A DNA stretch of 64,000 nt, taken from Gautieria morchelliformis (Eukaryota > Basidiomycota > Agaricomycetes > Gomphales > Gomphaceae). The stretch lies in assembly GCA_015179125.1 (NCBI GenBank), contig WHVA01000363.1, positions 1 through 64,000 of the forward strand, read 5' to 3'. Below, piece by piece: positions 1 through 10,415 of the stretch (positions are counted from its first letter, which is position 1; each line of letters starts with the position of its first letter). A model generated the notes under the pieces. It saw only the letters and a list, made by a program, of their open reading frames with translations, searched no databases and was not told the origin of the DNA. Made by a program: the position numbers and the translations under genes.

Positions 1-79
1 CTGATGGGACTCGGATTATGAGCTACCTACACTGTTATCGAACTATGAATCTGATTCAGATGCAGAGGATTGTGCAGAC
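1..79 (+). pseudogene. Left part of an old copia gag-protease remnant
   Basis: Frame 2 reads an acidic stretch (DSDYELPTLL, ESDSDAEDCAD) that continues in the same frame at 4550 once copia-1 and one copy of its 5-bp target duplication are removed. It is therefore the left half of the copia remnant into which copia-1 inserted. The acidic linker probably lies between the Gag zinc knuckle and the protease. The window edge cuts it. Confidence 0.7.
75..79. repeat. Target-site duplication of copia-1, left copy (CAGAC)
   Basis: CAGAC directly precedes the LTR at 80 and recurs directly after the other LTR at 4545-4549. A 5-bp duplication is the normal product of copia integrase and shows that this copy arose by integration. 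Confidence 0.9.
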
Positions 80-301
80 TGTGGAACGAAGGAGATATAA
101 TGATCTTGTATTCTACGATCTCAAGTAGATCGTTCTGCCTTATATACAAAATATGATGTCCATTGTATTACCAATCTCTTCGAGCTGCTGTGCCGATGCG
201 ATGCCGGTGCACCAGCAACCCGGGGTCGAGAGCGATCTTGAACCTCCGGCTAAATGCGTGCCGGCTCTGCCTCGGCGGTGTCATCGTCCCGATTACTAAC
301 A
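80..301 (-). repeat. 3' LTR of copia-1 (222 bp)
   Basis: On the minus strand it runs from TGTTAGTAATCG to GTTCCACA, with a TATATAAG box in the middle as expected for a Pol II LTR promoter. It is colinear with the LTR at 4350-4544 but has 27 bp that the other lacks, plus a few substitutions. The purine tract GGGGAG lies immediately upstream in element orientation (302-307). Confidence 0.93.
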
Positions 302-370
302 CTCCCCTCAGCGAGAAGTCCCTTCGACAAAATCCTAATTTCCCTAATAGATACCTATGTTGGTGCATGT

Positions 371-3300
371 CTAATCCTTTGTAAATATGTCCGCTACGTT
401 CTCCTTCGTCGGTACGTATGTAAGTGATGCCTCGTGAGAGACCACTTTCTCACGGATGAAATGATATGCGACATTGATGTGTTTGGTACGCGCATGATAC
501 GTTGCGTCATGCGATAGTGTAATGGCGCCTAGATTGTCTGATCGAAGTGACGTGGGCTGGGTTTGATCGATTCCAAGTTCCTCGATAAAACGCCTCAGCC
601 AGATTAATTGCTTGGCGCCCTCGGTAAGTGCCATGTATTCGGCCTCCGTGGTAGATAGCGCGATCGTTCGCTGCTTCTTCGAGCTCCATGCGATAGCTCC
701 CCCTCCTAGTATAGCTACATAGCCACTAATAGATAGTGCGTCGTTTCTATTAGCATAATCCGAGTCGACAAATATTTCGAGGTCGAGACCAGCGTCTCGT
801 CGGAAGATTATGCCGTCGTCACGTGACCCTTTGAGGTACCTGAGCGCGTGCTTGATCGCCGTCCAGTGCTCGGTTCCGTAAGTAGTAGTGAATTGGCTCA
901 GATGTTGTACGGTAAAAGCCAAATCAGGTCGCGTGCTGAGTGCTGCATACATGAGTGATCCGATCGCCTTGGCATAGGGTACTTCGGCAGTTGGACCTGT
1001 TGAGTCCATGGGTGTCGTGAGTTTGATCATTTTATGCAGAGGTGTAGATACGGAATGTGCCGTTGTCATGTTGAATCGATCGAGTATGATGTCGATGTAA
1101 TGTCCTTGTGACATGATCAGTGTTCCCTCATCCCTATTCCTCTCAACTCTAATTCCCAAGATTTTCTTCATTTCTCCTAAATCTGTTAAAGGGAATTTCC
1201 CATGAAGCTCCCCCTTGAGCTTAATCATCCCTCCTTTGGAGTCAGCAAATAGTCCAAAGTCGTCCACATATACTGATATGACTTCGATTGAGTCCTTATC
1301 TTGTCTGATGTAGACGCATTCATCGGCTGTACTTTGATGGAAGCCGAGATCGAGTAGTAATTTGCGTAAGCGCTGATGCCAAGCTCGCCCCGATTGCTTG
1401 AGTCCGTAGAGCGCTCTGTATATTCTTAGAACGCGTCCAGATCCATCGTCAAAACCGTCGGGCTGGCGCATGTAGATCTCCTCATCTATGGTTGAATTGA
1501 GGTAGGCGCCTTTGACATCCATCATTTCGATTTCCCAATCGAGTGTGTTTGCGATCGCTAATAGAACACGTAGTGAATCGAATTTGACCACGGGTGAGGT
1601 TATCTCGTAGTAATCCATCCCTGGCCTCTGTGTGAATCCTTGAGCCACAACCCTCGCTTTAGCCTTATCGAATTGTCCGTCCGGTTGTGTTTTGACAGCG
1701 TATACCCATCGGCAACCGATAGCTACTCGTCCGGGTGGTAGTTCTGTTAATTCCCATGTTCCTAACGTCTTGTGTTGATCCATCTCAATTTCCATCGCTT
1801 TCTCCCAGATCGGCGCATCATCACGTGATACCGCCGCTCTGTAATTCTCAGGTTCAGTGACGATTTCTCTCGTTATGTAAACCTGCTCGGTGCGTCCTGA
1901 ATTATTCAGCTTCCGGTAATCCGGTCTTTGAGTGATACACGCGCTCCGTCGAATCTGTGGAGCTGGCGCTTGTTCAGGTGGATCAGGAACGGGTGTTGTC
2001 TGGGGTGATGACGTCTGTGGGGTAGATGTGATCGGGTCCGGCACATGCTCGCGCGGTGAGTGCTCCCCCTCGAGCGGTGCCGTGTCGTCATCGTCGTTAT
2101 CTGGGATAGGGTAGAGTTTGTTGTCGTTTTCGTCGAATGTAATATTTCTTGAAATTTGAACATGTTTTGAGGCTTTATTGTAATACCTCCAGGCTTTTGC
2201 ATGTTCTGCTACTCCGACGAATATATGCTCTTCTGCCTTTGGATCAAGTTTGGCTCGACGTTGATCCGGCACCATAACCCAGCAATTTGTCCCGAATTCC
2301 TCTAGACGTGCTATGTTCGGCTTCTTGCCGAATAGTGCTTGGAACGGCGTTGCGTCATCTCCAAGCGCTCGCGTGGGTGATCGATTTTTGATGTAACACG
2401 CGTAAGCCACAGCCTCGGGCCAGAGTATTTTTGGCAGGTTCTTGGCAAATATCATTGCCCGTGCGTGCTCGAGTAAGGTCCGGTTGAGTCGTTCGGCAAT
2501 TCCATTCTGGGCTGGGGAGTATGGAGCTGTGGTCTCCATGATAATGCCATATTTTGCACAAAATTCCTTGAAATTTTTATTGACATATTCCCCTCCATTA
2601 TCCGAGCGAAACCTCTTCAGTTTCTGACCTGTTTGGGTCTCGAGGAATGCCTTGTACGTCTCGAAGTGTTTGAGCGCTTCATCTTTGGTGCTCCCAAAAT
2701 AGATTACGGTGTACCTCGATTTGATGTCCGTGAAAGAATAAAAGTATTTCTCACGCGATGGTCCCTCGGTCTGGGCAGGTCCCCATACATCGGATACTGT
2801 CAGGTCACCGACCTGTTCTACAGTGTCCTCGGCTCTTCTGGGGAATGGCTCCACATGCCGTTTGCCTTGTATGCATGCTTTGCACTGGCTCGGCTCGTTT
2901 GACTCGTCGATCTCAAGTCCGGTGACTAGATCGTTAGACTTCAACAACTTTATAGAATTTATGTTGACGTGCCCGAGTATCCTGTGCCATTTGTCCCATG
3001 ACCGTCCTTTTGCCGCTGCGGCAAAATCCCGTGCCTCGACTGATCGAGTGACTCGTGCCTTCATACAGAACAGCCGCCCACGCTTCTGTCCCTGTGCGAA
3101 GGTAACTCCGGCGCGTGATTTGAATTCGACGCCGGTGCCTGAAAATGTGGCCGTGTTGCCCTTATCAGTTAAACGCCCTACGCTGATAAGGTTGTTCGGC
3201 GCATCCGGTGCATGCTTGACGTCACGTAGCTCGATCGTGTTCGTCTTGGCGCCGACCTTGAATTCCATGTAGATCGTGCCTCGGCCTTGTGTATGTAGTA

Positions 3301-4270
3301 CCGCATCGGGTGAAATTCCTTCGATTTCAGATGGTTCCTCGGCATAGCTAGCGAAATCGTTTCGGCTTCTAGCTATGTGTGTTGTTGCCGCTGAATCGGC
3401 TAACCAGTCGGATGCGGATATAGCACTGTATGCTACCTCCTTAGATACAAATGCGAAGTCCTTTTCTTCTGCTTGTTTGACTGTTTCTTTGTTCCCTGAT
3501 TTGAACCATTTCGGTGCTTGGCCCTCCTTGCCGCCACCTTTCGCCCAACAGTTCTTCACGTAATGACCCTTCTTGCCGCAATTTCGGCATTTTCCCTTTG
3601 TTGCTCCTGAGTCATCTTTCCTGGTCCTGTGACGTTGTTGCGCCTTAAGCGCCGTCTGCCGTGCCGATCCAGCTTTCCGTGCTCGATCCTCATCGAGGAC
3701 CCGAGCTATTAATATATCAGCTGTTGTCCCGGCTCCACTGGCGTTTACTGCCGTAATAAACGCCGACCAAGAATCTGGTAATGACGTCAGCAACGTGTTC
3801 GAGAACTCGGTGTCACTGATGTAATACCCCCGCGCATTCAATTCCTGTTGAATGCCGCGGAGCTTGCGTACGTGCTCCTCCATGTTTGCGCCATCCTCGG
3901 CAAGCGTCCGGAAGAAGTCTCTTCGGAGATTTACAATCCCCACTGCTCCCTTAGATTCGAATATTGCTTGTAGACTAGTCCATACAGCAAACGCAGACAT
4001 CGTCTGATTGATGTAAACTAGTTGTTCATCGGCAACTCTGAGGCAAATTTCTTTTCTGGCCTTCTTGTCCTTCCTTCTCCAATCGTCGATCTCCTGCTGC
4101 TCGCTCGCAGTGACGTTGTCGGCATCTGCCGGTCTCGGTTCCGTCTCCCTGCCGATAGCCACGTCCCACAGATCTGAGTCATCGAGTATCCACTCGAGCC
4201 GCCGGCGCCACGCCGCGTAATTATCCCCGTTCAAGGGATCGATCTTGTACGTGTTATTGCTACTCGACAT
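371..4270 (-). CDS. copia Gag-Pol polyprotein, 1299 aa, open
   Basis: Encodes the capsid and enzymes of a Ty1/copia element. Seen in order: Gag (UBN2-like) about 1-215; zinc knuckle CRNCGKKGHYVKNC at 228-241; protease with DSA at 292-294 (usual motif D-S/T-G); integrase zinc motif around 425-475, then a DDE core including SDVWGP and SDNGGEYVN and the signature SPAQNGIAERLNRTL; reverse transcriptase with YVDDFGLFADS; RNase H with STTEAEYMAL; typical C-terminus YVPTKENVADIFTK. The start at 4270 is the first ATG of the frame and matches the start in copia-4. The frame ends KD-stop where copia-4 reads KGLDIST, because copia-1 lacks one G there, so only a few terminal residues are lost. No internal stop. 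Probably made from the LTR promoter. Whether protease with DSA is active is unknown. Confidence 0.95.
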   Translation of the reverse strand: MSSSNNTYKIDPLNGDNYAAWRRRLEWILDDSDLWDVAIGRETEPRPADADNVTASEQQEIDDWRRKDKKARKEICLRVADEQLVYINQTMSAFAVWTSLQAIFESKGAVGIVNLRRDFFRTLAEDGANMEEHVRKLRGIQQELNARGYYISDTEFSNTLLTSLPDSWSAFITAVNASGAGTTADILIARVLDEDRARKAGSARQTALKAQQRHRTRKDDSGATKGKCRNCGKKGHYVKNCWAKGGGKEGQAPKWFKSGNKETVKQAEEKDFAFVSKEVAYSAISASDWLADSAATTHIARSRNDFASYAEEPSEIEGISPDAVLHTQGRGTIYMEFKVGAKTNTIELRDVKHAPDAPNNLISVGRLTDKGNTATFSGTGVEFKSRAGVTFAQGQKRGRLFCMKARVTRSVEARDFAAAAKGRSWDKWHRILGHVNINSIKLLKSNDLVTGLEIDESNEPSQCKACIQGKRHVEPFPRRAEDTVEQVGDLTVSDVWGPAQTEGPSREKYFYSFTDIKSRYTVIYFGSTKDEALKHFETYKAFLETQTGQKLKRFRSDNGGEYVNKNFKEFCAKYGIIMETTAPYSPAQNGIAERLNRTLLEHARAMIFAKNLPKILWPEAVAYACYIKNRSPTRALGDDATPFQALFGKKPNIARLEEFGTNCWVMVPDQRRAKLDPKAEEHIFVGVAEHAKAWRYYNKASKHVQISRNITFDENDNKLYPIPDNDDDDTAPLEGEHSPREHVPDPITSTPQTSSPQTTPVPDPPEQAPAPQIRRSACITQRPDYRKLNNSGRTEQVYITREIVTEPENYRAAVSRDDAPIWEKAMEIEMDQHKTLGTWELTELPPGRVAIGCRWVYAVKTQPDGQFDKAKARVVAQGFTQRPGMDYYEITSPVVKFDSLRVLLAIANTLDWEIEMMDVKGAYLNSTIDEEIYMRQPDGFDDGSGRVLRIYRALYGLKQSGRAWHQRLRKLLLDLGFHQSTADECVYIRQDKDSIEVISVYVDDFGLFADSKGGMIKLKGELHGKFPLTDLGEMKKILGIRVERNRDEGTLIMSQGHYIDIILDRFNMTTAHSVSTPLHKMIKLTTPMDSTGPTAEVPYAKAIGSLMYAALSTRPDLAFTVQHLSQFTTTYGTEHWTAIKHALRYLKGSRDDGIIFRRDAGLDLEIFVDSDYANRNDALSISGYVAILGGGAIAWSSKKQRTIALSTTEAEYMALTEGAKQLIWLRRFIEELGIDQTQPTSLRSDNLGAITLSHDATYHARTKHINVAYHFIREKVVSHEASLTYVPTKENVADIFTKD

Positions 4271-4335
4271 CGTTGATCGGTATTGAGTTATTGGAGTATG
4301 GAGCGTAGTTAGATTTGTAGTAGTTTAGTTATGCG

Positions 4336-4349
4336 CGGGGCCCATAACC
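4336..4349 (-). other. Primer-binding site of copia-1, half-tRNA type
   Basis: Directly after the 5' LTR, the minus strand reads GGTTATGGGCCCCG. This is complementary to the anticodon arm of initiator tRNA-Met (GGGCUCAUAACC) with one G-U pair, not to a tRNA 3' end. The same site follows the 5' LTR in copia-2, copia-3 and copia-4. Drosophila copia and yeast Ty5 are known to prime in this way. Confidence 0.7.
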
Positions 4350-4544
4350 TGTGGAACGAAGGAGATATAATGATCTGTTATTCTACGATCTCAAGTAGAT
4401 CGTTCTGCCTTATATACAAAATATGATGTCCATTGTATTACCAATCTCTTCGCACCAGCAACCCAGGGTCGAGAGCGATCTCGAACCTCCGGCTAAATGC
4501 GTGCCGGCTCTGCCTCGGCGGTGTCATCGTCCCGATTACTAACA
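4350..4544 (-). repeat. 5' LTR of copia-1 (195 bp)
   Basis: Matches the LTR at 80-301 except for a 27-bp deletion around plus-strand position 4452 and a few substitutions. The flanking CAGAC at 4545-4549 is the second copy of the target duplication. Confidence 0.92.
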
Positions 4545-5319
4545 CAGACGACTGGTTTTCTGAAGTCGGAGATGACTCAGAAAACGGTCGTGAGATAGAG
4601 GAGTTGCCTACTGATGAAAGCGACACCTGTTCGCTTGTCAGCGTCGACCAAGAGGATGCGCACGCAGTCTGCGCAGAGGTCAACAGTGCGGCAGAAAACT
4701 CACCTCAAACCAAAGTATATGACTCCAGATGCACAAGGCACATAACTCCATACCGAGACACAGTAAAAGGTTTTACCTCAATAAGCCCAAAATCCTTCCG
4801 AGCTGCAAACAGAAAGAGTTTTGAGGCTGTCGGCACGGGTGAAATGGTTATCGACGTACCTAACGGAGTAACCGCATCTCAGCTCAATTTGACTGAGGTT
4901 TTGTACTCACCCGACGTTGGCTACACGCTCATATCCATTGGACGACTTGACGATGCAGGGTTCGCCATGAGATTTGCAGATGGCAAATGCATTATACGGG
5001 AACGAAATGGGCAGCTCGTTGGCACTGTCCCAAAATCAGGACATGGCCTCTATCGTGTTTCACATGAGCAGGAGACGGCAAATTCAGCGGAGGACGTACT
5101 TACCCTTGACCAATTCCATCGACGGATGGGTCACATCTCTCCTGAAACAGCCAAAAGATTAGTTACAAAAGGGTTTGTAACAGGGGTAAAACTTACGACG
5201 CTGCCGACAGACGAACTGTTCTTTTGTGAATCCTGTGTATATGCCAAAGCAACCCAAAAGCCCGTTCCAAAGATCAGGGAGGGCAATAGAGCCTCTGCTT
5301 TTGCAGATGAAGTCCATAG
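4545..5319 (+). pseudogene. Right part of the old copia remnant (protease and pre-integrase)
   Basis: Continues the frame of 1-79. It holds a protease region in which the active site reads DSRCTRHITPYRD (Arg where Gly is expected), the flap-like LISIGRLDDAGF, and the GAG-pre-integrase domain with RRMGHISPETAKRL and a CESC-type zinc half. The frame stays open for about 258 codons and ends at FADEVHS, exactly where copia-2's LTR begins at 5320. Integrase core, RT and RNase H are missing. The altered protease and truncation make it non-functional. Confidence 0.85.
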
Positions 5320-5696
5320 TGTTGGGTGCATTTATGCTCCTGCACCAAAATCAAGCATAATATGTTCGATTTATTGTATGGTGTTTCAATCTCTTCTCAC
5401 ATTGTTCTTGTACCATGCATTCACTTCTCTGATTATTTTTGAAAATTTTCCAGTCACTCCCTATCTCTCCATTTCATTTTGTTATCTCTATTTTCACAGG
5501 CGGACCCAGCGGAGTTTGAAATGACTTTCGACGCGCGAGCTCTTGGGCACTAAAGGGCCGGGTGCACGTATATGCATTCTGAGACAGAATAATACTCCTC
5601 TCCCAGTGACAATAAATTCACTGAGAGAGTGCATTTGATTCTAGCATTCTAAGAACTCTACCGAACCTTCCCTGCCATAACCCCAAGTTGCTAACA
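5320..5696 (+). repeat. 5' LTR of copia-2 (377 bp)
   Basis: Colinear with 9928-10415 but about 111 bp shorter. The missing part lies between two copies of a GACAATAAATTCACTGAG repeat that the 3' LTR retains, so slippage or recombination between these short repeats explains the loss. Confidence 0.9.
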
Positions 5697-5711
5697 AGGG
5701 TTATGGGCCCC
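5697..5711 (+). other. Primer-binding site of copia-2 overlapping the Gag start codon
   Basis: AGGGTTATGGGCCCC follows the LTR end without a gap. It is complementary to the initiator tRNA-Met anticodon arm with one G-U pair. The ATG at 5703-5705 in its centre is also the first codon of Gag (MGPVDTSQK), so the tRNA anticodon pairs with the start codon itself. Confidence 0.65.
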
Positions 5712-8700
5712 GTAGACACTTCACAGAAGCTTTTGGGTGTGGAGAAGCTTGCAACAGATGGAAGTAATTGGCCTCTGTGGCGAGCTACTCTCACAAGTTA
5801 TTTTGAGTCCAAAAATCTACTCAGGCATATAGAAGGGAGAGCCATTCGACCTCCTGATCTTTCAGTCATGCCCCCAGGCCACATTCTTACAGAAGCTGAG
5901 GAAACTCAGATAGAGAAGGCTGAGGAGAAGCTGGAGAAGTATCTTGCCAGAGAAGGGCAGGCAAAAACCCAAATAATCGTCTCAGTGTCAGAGTCACTAG
6001 CTCTGATGCTACAGAAGAAGAATACAGCAAAAGAAGTCTGGGATGCATTGGTCAATGAGATGACCAAAAAGCCCAAGATGGTCCTCACCAACCTACAGAG
6101 ACAGCTTCGCAGTATGAGGTGTCCTGAGGATGGAGACTTGAGAGATCACTTGGACAAGGCCCAAGACCTCTATGCTCGTCTAAATGAGATGGGAGCCAGA
6201 ATTTCTGAAGGAGAGTTCACGGACATCATCCTTGCGTCACTTCCACCCTCCTATGAGGCAGTTATGAATGCCCTTACCACGTCGCTCGAAGAATGTGGAA
6301 TGCCCTTAGTGCCTGATGATATTATCAGAGTACTAAAGGCTCAATATGATAGGAGAAAGACCCTTAATATTTCACAAGAAGAGCAGGCATTTATTGGTTC
6401 ATCTACGAAAGGGCAGAAGGGCCGGAAAGACCTGAAGGTGCCTACATGCACTAATTGCCACAAGCCTGGACATGCTATTGAGAGTTGCTGGGCTAAAGGA
6501 GGTGGTAAAGAAGGCCAGGGGCCACGTCAGAAAAAGAAAGCTAAAGCCAAAAAGAAGAAGGGTAAAGCCAAGGCGAATGTTGCCGAAGAAGTGTCTTATG
6601 AGGAGGATGAGAGTGGCAGTCCAGCCGCTTTCGCCAATTTTGACTGCTCTAATTTGAGTAGTTTATCCTTGGACACTGTTGTTATCCTCGACACTGGAAC
6701 GACCGCGCATATGACCCCTCACAAGAATTTATTGAGGGATTACAGTCCATTCTCACAGCCGCGCACAATTCATGCAGCCAACAAAGGCACTTTTGATGCC
6801 TTCGGTTCAGGCTCACTCGTGCTATCTAATACAATTGGAGATAAGACTGTGAAGATCACTTTGAAGGATACATTCTACACGCCCAAAATGGCTGTTACCC
6901 TGATCTCAATCGGCCGGTGCGATGATGCAGGCTATAACAATAGCCGATCAGAAATGCACAATATCCAATCGTAAAGGCAGGATATTGATGCAAGCACCGA
7001 AGCTGAATGGCTTATATTGATTTGACTTACAACACACAAGTGCCGAAGCGCATATATGCGCATCAGCCATGGAGATACATCAGAAAATGGGGCACATTTC
7101 ACAAAAGTCCCTACAGCATTTGCTCAACTGTGGCATGATATTAGGCATTGAATTGAGCTCAAAAGGTGACAAGGTTGTTTGCGATGCGTGCACTCAAGCG
7201 AAGATTGCACGTAAATCTCTTCCTCAGGAACCCAGAAGCCGATCTTCAAAATTCGGTGACAGAATTTATTCTGATGTCTGGGGACCAGCGAGACACTCCA
7301 CAATTGACAAGAAATCCTATCATGTGTCTTTCATCGACGACTATTCAAGGGAATCGGTTATCTATTTGATGGCAAACAAATCGGAAGCATTTTCAAAATA
7401 CAAACTCTACAAGGCCTTGATGCTTCGACAGAGGAACGTGCACATCAAAGCACTTGTTTCCGACAGAGGGGGCGAATACACAAGCTCAGAATTCGAACAG
7501 CATTTAGCCAAGCAAGGCACGAAGCATCGGTTAACCGTACACGACACCCCAGAGTCAAATGGTGTTGCTGAACGTCTAAACCGAACTCTAGTTGAAAGAG
7601 CTCGTGCCATGCTATTGGAATCAAGTCTTCCTAATACCTTGTGGGGCATGCAATTTTGCACACCAACTATCTTAGGAATAGGATGCATACAAGAGCTTTG
7701 CCAGACAAAACCCCTTTTGAAATGATCCATCACGAGAAACCAAACCTGAAGGACATACACATGTGGGGAATTGAAGTCTACGTTAAAGTCAAAGAGGGAA
7801 ACAAACTAGCAGCCCGTTCCAAAAGAGCTCGGTGGATAGGAATCTCTGGACAGAGCCATGGTCACTGCATCTACTGGCCTGACTCTCAGAAGGTTTCTGT
7901 CGAGCGGAATGTTATATTTGACTCAGAGATGAAGGGGGCAAAGCTCCAATCATTTCTATTGAAGAGTCACAGCTACCTACATCCAGAAAAGTGATAGCCA
8001 GTGCCTAGTCGCTTAGTCAGCAAAGAGGCAAAGATCGAGGAAATTGATGATATGAACCAGAGGAACATCTGAAGAGCTGCAACCCAGTCAGACTGTTGAT
8101 GTCAGACCTAAAGAAGCTGCTCCAAAAGGAGAAGCAAGAGATCCGTCAGCAGCAGGTGCGCCGGCCCCAAGTGGTCCGTAACAAGTCTCAAGCTAAGAGA
8201 CATGCTGGTGCAGATATCACTACACTAGCTTACGAGGACATTGAGGACCATCAAGACAAATTATTCGAACAAGATTTATCCTCTGAACTGACGGCATCAG
8301 TGATTATAACCTTGCCATCAGTACACTTTCGACCTCCGATCAAAAAAAGATAATGTGCTGCCGGATTTGAATCAGACCGAGCCTAGCAATGCAGATGAAG
8401 CCTTAAATGATCCTATGTGGAAAGCATCGATGGATAAAGAGTAAAGGTGCTACTCGACAAAGGTGTATGGGAAGTGGTTAAACCACCTCCTGGGGCAAAT
8501 ATTGTGGAAATAGATGGGTATTCCTCTGGAAACGCAATCCAGAAGGTGAACCCATTACACCCAGATCGAGGATGGTCGCCCAAGGCTTTACACAAAGTTT
8601 TGGAGTCGACTACAATGAAACCTATGCACCTGTTGCTCGGATGACTTCCTTACGGATTATATGTGCCATTGCTGCCAGGAAAACTGGCCTATTCACCAAA

Positions 8701-9914
8701 TGGATGTGGACAGTGCGTATTTGAATGCTACACTGCCAGAACCTATTTACATGAGACAGCCGTATGGATATGAGACCGGAGACAAAGATGATGTCCTCCT
8801 GCTGAAGAAAGCACTTTACGGCCTCAAACAATCTGGAAGGGAATGGTACAAACGTCTGAGTGGTGAATTTCTCAAGTTAGGATTCACTAAATCAGCTTCG
8901 GATGGAGCTGTATTTTGTAGACGTGGACCGAGAGGGCATGCGATTATTGCGACAGCAGTAGACGACCTCACTATCACAGCTGAGAGTCAACCAATCCTCG
9001 ATGGGGTAAAGCATGATCTTGCCCAGATCTTCAGTATGAAAGATCTAGGCGAGATTCACTGGCTTTTGAACCTCAAAATCGAAAGAGATTGGAATAACAA
9101 ATCGATTGCAATATCACAAGCCACATACATCCAGAAAATCATCAAAAAATTCAATCTGGATGATGCCAAAACATTTTCCACGCCTCTCGACCCAGCCGTT
9201 AAATTATCCAGAGACCAATGCCCTTCTACAGATGAAGACAAACAGAAGATGTCAAGAATTCCATACAGACAAGCGATAGGATCATTGATGTGGGCAGCAG
9301 TAGCCACTCGACCAGACATTGCATTCGCAGTGTCATTACTTTCTCAATTCCTCGAAACCCCAGGTCCAACACATTGGCATGCAGTCAAACGTGTCTTTAA
9401 ATATCTAAAAGGCACGATGGACTACAAATTGACACTTGGGAAGAATCGAGACGGCCTCATTGGGTATTCAGATGCGGATTGGGCTTCTCAAGAGCACAGG
9501 CACTCATACTCGGCTTATATTTTTCAGATTGATGGAGGGACAGTATCATGGAGTTGTCAAAAACAATCCATAGTAGCCCTATCATCAACTGAAGCCGAAT
9601 TCGTTGCCCTGACTCATGCGAGTAAAGAAGCCTTATGGATGCGCCACTTTATTTCTGAAGTATTCCAACCGCTGAATTGTCCCATCAAACTTTATTCAGA
9701 CAATCAATCAGCCATTGCCATCGTCTATGGCACTCAACAACACACGAGGACCAAGCATTTCGACATTAGATTATATTTCATCCGAGATATAGTCGAAGAT
9801 GAAGAAATTAAGCTTGTGTACCTACCAACGGAACACATGCTAGCCGATCTTCTCACTAAAGGACTTCCTAGTCCTAGAGTGAGAATCCTCAACGAGAAAA
9901 TCGGAATATATTAA
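5703..9914 (+). pseudogene. copia-2 Gag-Pol, broken by frameshifts
   Basis: Gag and protease are read at 5703-6974: zinc knuckle CTNCHKPGHAIESC, protease LDTGTTAHMTP with an intact DTG, then a shift. Integrase is read at 7069-7695 (GHISQKSLQHLL, SDVWGPARH, SDRGGEYTSS, ESNGVAERLNRTL); one missing base near 7650 moves it into the frame 7641-7994. Region 7995-8660 is heavily damaged (linker and RT start). RT and RNase H are open from 8661 to 9914 (MDVDSAYLNATLPEPIYM, TAVDDLTI as the catalytic box, SSTEAEFVAL, LLTKGLPSPRV). copia-3 carries the same protein with pol intact, so the breaks here are damage and not the family's normal layout. Confidence 0.92.
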
Positions 9915-9927
9915 GCTTGAGGGGGCG

Positions 9928-10415
9928 TGTTGGGTGCATTTATGCTCCTGCACCAAAATCAAGCATAATATATTCAATTTATTGTGTGGTGTTTCAATAT
10001 TTTCTCATACTGTTCTTGTACCATGCATCCATTTCTCTGCTTATTTTCGAAATTTTCCAGTCACTCTCTATCTCTCCATTTCATTCTGTTGTTTCTACTT
10101 TCACAGGCGGCTGCACCCAGCGGAGTTTGAAATGACTTCGACGCGCGAGCCCTTGGGCGCTAAAGGGCCGGGTGCAAGTATATGCCTTCTGAGACAGGAT
10201 TACACTCCTCTCTCAGTGACAATAAATTCACTGAGAGAGGCGAGTAGTATTCTTCATATTTACATAGCATGTTGACTGAAAATCATGTAGTATATTTGAT
10301 TCTAGGTATTGTATTAATACATCAGTGACAATAAATTCACTGAGAGAGTATATTTGATTCTAGCTTTCTAAGAACTCTACCGAACCTTCCCTGCCATAGC
10401 CCCTAGTTGCTAACA
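9928..10415 (+). repeat. 3' LTR of copia-2 (488 bp)
   Basis: Starts TGTTGGGTGC after the purine tract GAGGGGGCG and ends GCTAACA. It keeps two copies of the short GACAATAAATTCACTGAG repeat about 100 bp apart. The end at 10415 cuts the reverse transcriptase of LINE copy 1. Confidence 0.9.

Larger units (their letters stand above)
80..4544 (-). mobile_element. copia-1: nearly intact Ty1/copia LTR retrotransposon
   Basis: A complete element on the minus strand: 5' LTR 4350-4544, primer-binding site 4336-4349, one long gag-pol frame 4270-371, a purine tract next to 302, and 3' LTR 80-301. LTRs start TG and end CA. TSD CAGAC on both sides. It lies inside an older copia gag-protease remnant. copia-4 (36629-41094) is a decayed member of the same family. 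Confidence 0.95.
5320..10415 (+). mobile_element. copia-2: full-length but frameshifted copia element
   Basis: LTRs at 5320-5696 and 9928-10415 begin TGTTGGGTGC and end GCTAACA; the primer site follows the first and a G-rich tract (GAGGGGGCG) precedes the second. Coding capacity 5703-9914 is broken by several frameshifts. Flanks do not give a target duplication (CATAG before, GACAA after): on the left lies a copia remnant, on the right a truncated LINE. The present ends therefore look rearranged. Same family as copia-3. Confidence 0.93.

Noticed and set aside
163..384. 73-aa frame in the copia-1 LTR and its relatives (also 4433 and 36848)
   Set aside because: These frames begin within LTR sequence and have no protein features; they are by-products of the LTR.
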